The translations under genes and the position numbers were made by a program. From NCBI GenBank assembly GCA_051008735.1, contig JBPCXH010000182.1, positions 1-13,097 on the forward strand: a stretch of 13,097 bases of DNA. The letters run 5' to 3'. Under the pieces are notes generated by a model. It saw only the letters and a list, made by a program, of their open reading frames with translations, was not told the DNA's origin and did not search any database. Positions 8,201 to 13,097 of this stretch are shown piece after piece (position 1 is the stretch's first letter; each line of letters begins with the position of its first letter). This DNA comes from J054 sp051008735. Its GTDB lineage: Bacteria; Pseudomonadota; Gammaproteobacteria; Steroidobacterales; GCA-2729495.

Positions 8201-8394
8201 ACGGCCAGCTGAACGTCCTCAGCGGAGGCGCCCGTCCAGGTCACCTCCACGTTCACCAGGCTGAGCTCGAAGTTCGGCAGTAACTGTCGCGTCAGCTGGC
8301 CCAGCGCCCACACGCCGGCCAATATCATGACGAACATGGCCAGATTGGGCGCCACCGGGTGGCGAACAAAGGTACTGATAATTCCCGGGCGCAT
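5266..8394 (-). CDS. RND-family efflux pump, inner-membrane subunit (AcrB-like)
   Basis: A full-length 1042-residue RND transporter, the usual size for the hydrophobe/amphiphile efflux group. TM1 lies near 15-32, followed by a large periplasmic loop with the porter-domain pattern VNVEVTWTGASAEDVQ..VTQPLE (48-70). TM2 to TM6 lie at about 335-480. TM4 carries GIVVDDAIVVGEEAV (392-406), with Asp396 and Asp397 matching the proton-relay Asp pair of AcrB. A second periplasmic loop and TM8-12 follow. In TM10 the sequence GLIGIVINDSIILV places Asn927-Asp928 where AcrB has Lys940-Asn941. It would form a proton-driven trimer with the adaptor encoded just upstream (three-base gap) and an outer-membrane channel encoded elsewhere. 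The type of compound exported cannot be read from the sequence. The sequence shows no sign of heavy-metal (CzcA) specialisation. Confidence 0.93.
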   Translation of the reverse strand: MRPGIISTFVRHPVAPNLAMFVMILAGVWALGQLTRQLLPNFELSLVNVEVTWTGASAEDVQLAVTQPLEDQLRGLDLLEGIRSTSREGLGIVTLEYGENTDMGAVLDQVKERVSQVRNLPSLAEKPTVSLIPRNEQVAKLVITGPELSILRPLVRGFERELRGLGLAKIELEGLPEQEIAIKLSGERLNELRLSLKEIGQRVRETSSDVPAGSVGRAESARQLRSLDQARSVADFEDLPIAADADGRLLALRDVAEVERRSRVDQSTLLVNGSPAVEITVLRAESQDAIDVAGVLSDWIDRKRPGLPANVELMVYDEEWRLVQDRINLMVENSVGGLVLVVIALFIFLNGRVAFWVAIGIPVSVMAGLMALYLFGGSLNMISLFAMVMALGIVVDDAIVVGEEAVTRYQAGAKPLDAAEQAAYRMFGPVMAASLTTVAAFVPLMTLGGIGGTILFAIPLIMICVVIASLAECFLVLPGHLRHSLESSSRHAPTRWRLKIDTAYENFRCGIFRRGVTRAVEARSTTIALAIGSLIMVFGLLIGGRIDFTLFPQPDNTKVQAIVRFTAGTPADRVEAFVNDARAALRQIEAESGEKIVELELTKLGVDPRGTRASNVATMIVQLTPDNNRSLRNAEIVRRWQRAVPPPGGLESFFILNTSGGPHANDIELEISGTDPEALKAAAGDVIQALRGITGVSGVRDDMAWGKEQLIFELSANGQAIGLTGEALGEQLRAAFEGDLVQIFQDQGEEIEVRVLLTDQERNAISALETLPVVLANGDTVPLSDVARLSYRRGFESLKRSGGELAVQITGDVDEDLNNNNAVRAILAAEVFPAIDGRAGISSYSFGGDAESQGETLGDVGTALPLALLLIYIILAWVFESYLWPLAVLSVIPFGLVGALFGHWILNVDITLMSVFGLFGLIGIVINDSIILVSVFRELTAQGLSVQKAAAEAAVRRSRAVILTSVTTVCGVLPVLLETDLQAQFLRPLVVSLAFGLMFGTFIVLFLLPAILASLESKRGRLDRLIGLFIRPEKPEEPSPIL

Positions 8395-8397
8395 GAC

Positions 8398-9699
8398 TTA
8401 GTTGGTCGCCGAAGGCTCGCCGGCAGCCAGGCGAGCATCACCGTCAGTGCCGCGGACTTTCACCAGCAGACCATTGGCAGCGGAAGAAATCTTGGTGGTA
8501 ATAAGTCGGTCCTCGGGGGTGAGTGTGGCGCTGCGAATCAATACCTCGCTGCGGCCGTCGGGTAAGAGCCTTTCACCCAGACGCTCCACGTCGACCGCCA
8601 CCATGCGTTCACCTTCGACCTTATATATACGGTTACGTCCATAAACCGCTTCTGCCGGCACGGCGATTGCGTTGGCTTCGGCCGGCAACGACAGGACCAG
8701 CTGCACGGTTGAACCCAGAGGTGCATCCTGAGGGGGTGACTCGAAGGCCAGATAGGCATCCACGCTGCCCGAACCCTCACGGGTTTGCCCGGACAGACGT
8801 TCCAGGGCCATTGGATATTCCCGACCGCCCACCTGAGCCTGGGCATCAATTTTCAGTCCGGCGGATAAAGCATCGCGTACACGACTGGCAAAACGAGTCG
8901 GCACCTGGGTACGCAGTTCCAGTGTTTGCGGATTATGCAGACGCATTAACTCATCGCCGACTCGAATACGATCTCCTACCGAGGCATCGACTTCGGAAAT
9001 CATGCCGGCAAAGGGCGCCACCACCCGTGTTCGATCAAGCATGAGCTGGGCCATATCGCGCAGTGCCTCGGCACGCTGGAGCTGCGCCTTTAGCTGCAAC
9101 ACCTTGATGTCACTTTCCTCGATAGTGAGCTGCCTGGAAGTCACAGCCAGTTCCTGTCGTTTCAGCTTGTCAGCCGACTCATCCACGTTCGACATGGAAA
9201 CAAGATTGTCCTTGTAGAGGCTTCGCGAACGCTCCGCGTTGCTGACAGTTATATCCAGCAGCTCCTCCTCTTTATAAAGGGCCTCTTTATTGCGGCGCAG
9301 ACGCTGTTTCTCCAGATTAATCTGGGCCTGGATCTCCTGGACATCGGCATCGCGCTGCAGTAACTCGAAGCGGGCATCACGGTCATCCAGCACGGCCAGC
9401 ACCTCGCCGGCAGCCACCTCATCACCGTCCTGCACCAGAACTTCCAGAACTTCGGCCTCGGCCGCAGCACTCAGTCGCGAATCTTCGGGCGACTGGATGC
9501 GCGCATACAGCTCCAGAGTTGGCCGAATCGCAGCCGGAACAGCAGGGATGACTTCAATACTCCAGGCCTTTTCAGGAATAGAGATGGCCGGCCGCTCCGG
9601 CCGACTCATAATCAAAGCCGTGGCGACCAGCAGGGCCGCGACCAGAACCGTGACTGGCCCGAGCCGAACCCGGCGGAATAACTTTAGAAACTGCTGCAT
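8398..9699 (-). CDS. RND periplasmic adaptor (membrane fusion protein)
   Basis: A 433-residue adaptor of the HlyD/AcrA type. An N-terminal membrane anchor lies at about 15-32 (VTVLVAALLVATALIM), with no lipobox Cys, so it is probably held by the uncleaved helix. The lipoyl half-motifs are at about 76-107 (AEAEVLEVLVQDGDEVAAGEVLAVL region) and 226-255 (VVAPFAGMISEVDASVG). Between them lies a long helical hairpin (about 108-222), rich in Glu, Lys, Leu and Gln, which contacts the outer-membrane channel. Beta-barrel and membrane-proximal domains follow, including AIAVPAEAVYG, typical of RND adaptors. The gene is first in the operon and ends three bases before the pump. Start choice: ATG at 9699, with AGGGA about eleven bases upstream. 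Confidence 0.92.
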   Translation of the reverse strand: MQQFLKLFRRVRLGPVTVLVAALLVATALIMSRPERPAISIPEKAWSIEVIPAVPAAIRPTLELYARIQSPEDSRLSAAAEAEVLEVLVQDGDEVAAGEVLAVLDDRDARFELLQRDADVQEIQAQINLEKQRLRRNKEALYKEEELLDITVSNAERSRSLYKDNLVSMSNVDESADKLKRQELAVTSRQLTIEESDIKVLQLKAQLQRAEALRDMAQLMLDRTRVVAPFAGMISEVDASVGDRIRVGDELMRLHNPQTLELRTQVPTRFASRVRDALSAGLKIDAQAQVGGREYPMALERLSGQTREGSGSVDAYLAFESPPQDAPLGSTVQLVLSLPAEANAIAVPAEAVYGRNRIYKVEGERMVAVDVERLGERLLPDGRSEVLIRSATLTPEDRLITTKISSAANGLLVKVRGTDGDARLAAGEPSATN

Positions 9700-9750
9700 A
9701 AAGATATGATCCCTGATACATGTGTAGTTTCGCCTTTAACGGCCGATCGG

Positions 9751-9779
9751 ATGCTAAGTCCAGCGGTCAGGGGTAACAA
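9751..9779 (-). promoter_or_regulatory. Candidate promoter of the RND operon
   Basis: On the minus strand TTGTTA (9774-9779) and TAGCAT (9751-9756) are separated by 17 bases. Each matches its consensus in four of six positions, and they lie 52 to 80 bases before the adaptor ATG. An 8-base palindrome, CCGATCGG (9743-9750), follows directly downstream and could be an operator or chance. Consensus match only. Confidence 0.3.
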
Positions 9780-9800
9780 TATAACAGTATGTTTTATAAC
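9773..9800 (+). promoter_or_regulatory. Candidate promoter of the hydrolase/cytochrome operon
   Basis: On the plus strand GTAACA (9773-9778) and TATAAC (9795-9800, five of six) are 16 bases apart, about 33 bases before the hydrolase ATG. Its -35 element overlaps that proposed for the divergent RND operon, so the two would compete. The region is conspicuously AT-rich compared with its surroundings. Confidence 0.33.
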
Positions 9801-9832
9801 ATTTTTTTGGGGTTTCTAATGGATAAGCTGGG

Positions 9833-10825
9833 ATGTTGAAGTTCCTGAAAGTGCTGGGCCTGGTCATCCTGGGGCTATGGTTGGCGGGGACCCTGGGCGT
9901 ATTGGCCGCCATGTGGATATACCGGGATATCCCCGCTGAGGTTCTGGAAGCGCGCTACATGACTCCAGCCTCCCGCTTTCTTAATGTGGATGGCGCAAGA
10001 ATTCACTATCGCGATGAGGGTGAGGGCCCGGCCGTGGTGCTTGTGCATGCCAATTTCGCCAATCTCATCGGCTGGGATCCCTGGGTCGAGGCGCTGCAGG
10101 ACAGTTACCGGGTCATTCGTTTCGACATGACCAGTCACGGACTAACGGGCCCTGATCCCGAAGGTGACTACTCTCTGGCCAGGACCATCGAACTGACAGA
10201 ACTATTTGTCGATGCACTGGGCCTGGAAAAATTCACCATTGGCGGCACCTCTCTGGGTGGCACGGTGGCTATCCACTATTCCGCCAGGCATCCGGAACGC
10301 ATCAACCGCATGATTCTGCTCAGCCCCGGCTCCCTGGAGGGCCGCAACCAGATGCGACGCGGCCCGGTCCCGGGGATCGCTCGAATCCTGGAGCACATTC
10401 TGCCCCGGGCACTGCCCAAGTTCATGCTGACCTCGGCTTACGGTGACAAGACCAAGCTGACGGATGAGGTCATCGACCGCTGGCATGACATGTGGTTGCG
10501 CGAAGGCCAGCGCGAAGCGCAACTGGACCGGCTGTCGCAATACGAATCCGGCGACCTGGAAGGCATTGCAGAAAAAGTTCGCGCACCGACCCTCTTGCTG
10601 TGGGGCGAAGAAAACCCCCAGGCAGAAGTGGAACAGGCCTATGAGTTCGAAGAGCTACTGCACAACACGCAGTCCCTGGAACTTATTATTTATCCCGGCG
10701 TGGGGCACATGGCTGTGCAGGAAGCCGGTGAACTGATTGGTCGCGATGTGCGCGTATGGCTGGATACCGATCTGGAAGCAACCGAAAGCGAAGAAGCTGA
10801 AGCGGCAGCCAAGCTACAGAACTGA
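9833..10825 (+). CDS. Membrane-anchored alpha/beta-fold hydrolase
   Basis: A 330-residue protein with an N-terminal hydrophobic segment (about 4-30, VLGLVILGLWLAGTLGVLAAMWIY). This would anchor it in the inner membrane with the catalytic domain outside, or act as an uncleaved signal. The alpha/beta hydrolase core follows: oxyanion strand VVLVHANFA (68-76), strand 4 IRFDMTSHGLT (95-105), nucleophile elbow GGTSLGG (137-143) with Ser140, and the His loop GVGHMA (289-294) with His292. The usual acid position in LLLWGEEN reads Asn261 where most relatives have Asp. Neighbouring Glu residues or another site may serve instead. The C-terminus ends in a charged tail rich in Glu and Ala (312-328). The ATG at 9833 is the first usable start; an ATG at 9819 in another frame stops after six codons. 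It is probably an esterase or lactonase-type hydrolase, with substrate unknown. It leads an operon with a diheme cytochrome c. Confidence 0.85.
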   Translation: MLKFLKVLGLVILGLWLAGTLGVLAAMWIYRDIPAEVLEARYMTPASRFLNVDGARIHYRDEGEGPAVVLVHANFANLIGWDPWVEALQDSYRVIRFDMTSHGLTGPDPEGDYSLARTIELTELFVDALGLEKFTIGGTSLGGTVAIHYSARHPERINRMILLSPGSLEGRNQMRRGPVPGIARILEHILPRALPKFMLTSAYGDKTKLTDEVIDRWHDMWLREGQREAQLDRLSQYESGDLEGIAEKVRAPTLLLWGEENPQAEVEQAYEFEELLHNTQSLELIIYPGVGHMAVQEAGELIGRDVRVWLDTDLEATESEEAEAAAKLQN

Positions 10826-10835
10826 GGGATTGACC

Positions 10836-10841
10836 AGGAGG
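10836..10841 (+). promoter_or_regulatory. Orphan consensus ribosome binding site AGGAGG
   Basis: A perfect AGGAGG lies 11 bases after the hydrolase stop, but no ATG, GTG or TTG follows at 5-10 bases. In the cytochrome c frame the next candidates are a CTG at 10854 and a TTG at 10872. It may initiate the cytochrome gene from a non-ATG codon, or be a relic. Confidence 0.35.
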
Positions 10842-10961
10842 CAGAACCGGCAGCTGAGAGGTATTAATATTTTGGGCAAACAGAACCATAAACTCGTCGA
10901 AACCGACGGACGAAAAACGCCGGTGGCGCTGCAGGTCATCCGGGCAAACCGGCCCAATAGA

Positions 10962-11852
10962 ATGTTGCAGCAACGCGCCTTATTGGCCGGCCTGCTGGCC
11001 CTTGCCCTGGGCTGCGCAGCAAGCCTGGCCCAGAGCCAGGAGATAACCGTGGATGCCGACGTCGTGCGCGGCAAATATCTGCTCAGCGCGGGGGGTTGCA
11101 TCAGTTGCCACACAGCCAAGGAGGACGATGCCAGTCCCCTGGCCGGCGGCCACGCACTGGAAACACCCTTTGGTGTTTTTTACTCGCCCAACATTACACC
11201 GGACCCGGAAACAGGTATTGGCAAGTGGACGGATGAGGAATTTGTCAACGCTTTCTGGGAGGGCGTGGGTCCGGGCGGACGTTACTACTTCCCTGCCTTT
11301 CCCTATACGTCTTTTACCGGCATATCGCGTCAGGATTTACTCGCGATCAAAGCCTACTTGTTCAGCCTCGACCCCATTCGGCGAGACAACCAGCCCCATG
11401 AACTGGCCTGGTATCTGGATACACGCCTGGCCGCGGCTGCCTGGCAACTCCTGTTTTTTGACAGTGAACGCTTCATGGGGGACGACGCGAAAGGTCCGGT
11501 CTGGAATCGCGGCGCCTACCTGGTCCGACACCTGGGCCACTGCGGTGAATGCCACACCCCCCGGAATAGTTTTGGTGCCACGATTAGCGAGCAGGAAATG
11601 GCCGGCGGAATCGGCCCGGGTGACAAGAAAATACCCAATATCAGCCCCCACCGGGAAGATGGAATCGGTCGCTGGGCACAGGATGACGTCGAGATCTTTC
11701 TGGAAATCGGCATGATGCCTGACGGCGATTTTGCCGGCGGGAGCATGACGGCGGTCATTGATGACAACACCGCAAAGCTAACACCGGAGGATCGCGCTGC
11801 CATCACGCGCTACCTGCGTGAACTGCCACCCCGTGAGAATTACCCACAATGA
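10962..11852 (+). CDS. Exported diheme cytochrome c, AdhB/gluconate dehydrogenase-like
   Basis: With the chosen ATG the protein has 296 residues. A clean signal peptide, MLQQRALLAGLLALALGCAASLA, is probably cleaved near residue 23-25. Two c-type heme sites follow: CISCH (46-50) and CGECH (194-198). The surrounding blocks SPNITPD..TGIGKWTDEEF (75-94), YYFPAFPYTSFTGIS (108-122) and PNISPH..DGIGRW (225-238) are characteristic of the cytochrome subunits of membrane alcohol, aldehyde and gluconate dehydrogenases. Those usually have three hemes, and this one has two. Where a Met is often found in the first domain (MPYTS) this protein has FPYTS, so heme 1's distal ligand is unclear. Met251, Met252 and Met262 are candidates for heme 2. 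It probably carries electrons in the periplasm from a dehydrogenase not encoded here. The frame is open back to 10737, and no good ribosome binding site precedes 10962, so the start is uncertain. Its stop overlaps the next gene as ATGA. Confidence 0.85.
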   Translation: MLQQRALLAGLLALALGCAASLAQSQEITVDADVVRGKYLLSAGGCISCHTAKEDDASPLAGGHALETPFGVFYSPNITPDPETGIGKWTDEEFVNAFWEGVGPGGRYYFPAFPYTSFTGISRQDLLAIKAYLFSLDPIRRDNQPHELAWYLDTRLAAAAWQLLFFDSERFMGDDAKGPVWNRGAYLVRHLGHCGECHTPRNSFGATISEQEMAGGIGPGDKKIPNISPHREDGIGRWAQDDVEIFLEIGMMPDGDFAGGSMTAVIDDNTAKLTPEDRAAITRYLRELPPRENYPQ

Positions 11853-12757
11853 CTCGATCAGCACTGCGCACCCCTGAATCCCGCTTCGACAACCTGCCGG
11901 ACTATCCTTTCGCCCCTCATTACATCGAATTGCCCGATGATGAGTTCGGCACCCTGCGCATGCACTACCTGGATGAGGGCAAGCCTGATGCCCATGTCAT
12001 CCTGCTGCTGTCCACCCAGGGCTGCTGGTCCTACATTTACCGACGGATGATTCCCTTATTAGTGGCTGCGGGTTACCGGGTAATCGCGCCGGACTACATT
12101 GGCTTTGGCCGTTCGGACAAGCTGCCCGAAACGGAGGATTACAGCTTCCAGCGACACATTGACTGGAATATCGCCTTCCTGGATGGGCTCCAGCTTCGCG
12201 GTATCACCGGCTACCTGCTCGACTGGGGCGGCTTCTTCGGCCTGCGCATTGCTGCCGAACGACCGGAGATCTTTGCGCGTCTGGCACTGAGCAACACCAA
12301 CCTGCCTCACGGGGATTCACCCGGCAAAAGCTGGTTTGTCAGCTGGCGGGCCGAGCAGTTCGCCAAAGCCGTGTTCCCGCAAGGCGAGATGGTCAATGAA
12401 GGCACCTATCATGAGCTGTCGCCAGAAACGATTGCAGCCTTCGACGCGCCGTACCCGGACGAAACTTACAAAACCGGGCCACGCCGTTTCCCGATGATCC
12501 TGCCGATCTCCGCCGACGATCCGGCCTCGCCGGCTAATACCGCCGCCTGGGAAAAACTCGGCAGCTGGGAAAAACCCGTACTCACGCTCTACAGCAAGGA
12601 CTTCGAGGGTTCCGCCATGGGGCCCGCACGCGTGTTGAATCACATTCCTGGCTGCCGGGGCCAGGATCATGCACTGCTGGAACACGCGAACTTTTACATC
12701 GTGGAAGACCAGTCTGAAGAATTGGCCCGGCGGCTGATTGCCTTCGCCGGCAGCTGA
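11849..12757 (+). CDS. Haloalkane-dehalogenase-like alpha/beta hydrolase with altered active site
   Basis: A 302-residue protein with the layout of class I haloalkane dehalogenases (DhlA/DhmA-like): LRTPESRFDNLPDYPFAPHY at the N-terminus, then LRMHYLDEG, IAPDYIGFGRSD, QRHIDWN, LLDWGGFFGLR, FPMILPISADDPA and IPGCRGQDH. The nucleophile Asp125 and halide-type Trp126 are kept in DWGG. Asp251 in YSKDF aligns with the catalytic acid of DhlA. However, the oxyanion and halide motif HGEPTW is replaced by STQGCW (55-60), and the catalytic His of the usual AGHF motif reads Asn281 in EHANF, with His279 two residues earlier. The reaction may therefore be lost or changed, and dehalogenation should not be assumed. 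No signal peptide is seen, so it is probably cytoplasmic. It is translationally coupled to the cytochrome c gene through a four-base ATGA overlap. Confidence 0.82.
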   Translation: MTRSALRTPESRFDNLPDYPFAPHYIELPDDEFGTLRMHYLDEGKPDAHVILLLSTQGCWSYIYRRMIPLLVAAGYRVIAPDYIGFGRSDKLPETEDYSFQRHIDWNIAFLDGLQLRGITGYLLDWGGFFGLRIAAERPEIFARLALSNTNLPHGDSPGKSWFVSWRAEQFAKAVFPQGEMVNEGTYHELSPETIAAFDAPYPDETYKTGPRRFPMILPISADDPASPANTAAWEKLGSWEKPVLTLYSKDFEGSAMGPARVLNHIPGCRGQDHALLEHANFYIVEDQSEELARRLIAFAGS

Positions 12758-12759
12758 AT

Positions 12760-13097
12760 TCAGTCCAGCAGCAGATACTCAATCGTGGAAACGACCCGCA
12801 CGGTTTTCTCCACTTGCTGGGCCTGACGGGTATTGGGCGCATTATCGCGGGCCAAAATCTGAAACAGCCCCTGGTTCGCGCGACGAATGCCGCCCAGGGC
12901 ACTGCCGGAATCGGCAGCAAATTGCTCGGCCGACTGACGCGCATTCGCCGTGGCCTCGGCAATCATGTCTGGCTTCAGGGCCACCAGACCGGTGAACAGA
13001 TAAGTCGGGCTGCTACCAGAGGGCCCGCGTTCACTGGACAGTACAACCCCGGCGTTAACCAGTTCGCCGACCCGCTCGCTGGCCTCTCTGATCAAGG
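12760..13097 (-). CDS. SIMPL-domain (DUF541) protein, 5' part off the right edge
   Basis: The C-terminal 112 residues or so of a protein that continues past the right edge; members of the family usually have about 230-250 residues. The visible part has the family signature: YLFTGLVALKPDMIAEATAN, then ARQSAEQFAADSGSALGGIRRANQGLFQI, and an ending TVRVVSTIEYLL. SIMPL proteins are exported, often to the periplasm or outer membrane, and form oligomers. Their role is not well settled, with links to oxidative stress tolerance reported. A TTG at 13093-13095 is simply an internal Leu codon here and not a start. The gene converges on the dehalogenase-like gene, with two bases between the stop codons and no terminator hairpin in view. 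Confidence 0.9.
   Translation of the reverse strand, partial: LIREASERVGELVNAGVVLSSERGPSGSSPTYLFTGLVALKPDMIAEATANARQSAEQFAADSGSALGGIRRANQGLFQILARDNAPNTRQAQQVEKTVRVVSTIEYLLLD

Noticed and set aside
11849..12757. Straight annotation as a working haloalkane dehalogenase
   Set aside because: The oxyanion HG motif and the catalytic His are replaced, so activity cannot be assumed from overall similarity.

Overview
The window is gene-dense and moderately GC-rich, with short intergenic gaps, ATGA stop/start overlaps and protein families typical of an environmental, probably marine, gammaproteobacterium. That placement is inferred from gene style (RND pump with adaptor, FtsX/MacB-type ABC pair, SIMPL protein, AdhB-like cytochrome c). 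No rRNA or other marker gene fixes the taxonomy. I see no tRNA, rRNA, CRISPR array, insertion sequence or phage gene. No stretch longer than about 140 bases lacks a gene.

Left block, minus strand (1-4449). A promoter-like region overlapped by a strong inverted repeat (4411-4449) precedes five tightly packed genes, read right to left: an FtsX-type ABC permease, its MacB/LolD-type ATPase, a TetR-family regulator, an exported His-rich protein with two CbiX-like (cobaltochelatase-fold) halves, and a beta-propeller-like protein that runs off the left edge. The first three genes overlap one another and the last two follow within a few tens of bases, so they look like one self-regulated transcription unit. 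The likely theme is export or handling of a metal, a tetrapyrrole or a toxic lipophilic compound. The pairing with a periplasmic chelatase-like protein is the most unusual part of the window.

Middle block, minus strand (4482-9699). A periplasmic adaptor (membrane fusion protein) and an RND inner-membrane pump form an operon. A class I SAM-dependent methyltransferase follows 55 bases downstream and may be cotranscribed. No outer-membrane channel gene is in view.

Right block, plus strand (9833-12757). It diverges from the RND operon across a 133-base AT-rich region with plausible back-to-back promoters. It holds a membrane-anchored alpha/beta hydrolase, an exported diheme cytochrome c, and a haloalkane-dehalogenase-like alpha/beta hydrolase whose start overlaps the cytochrome stop. 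The last protein keeps the nucleophile Asp and acid Asp but seems to have lost the His-Gly oxyanion motif and the catalytic His. A SIMPL-domain (DUF541) gene, cut by the right edge, converges on it with only two bases between the stop codons.
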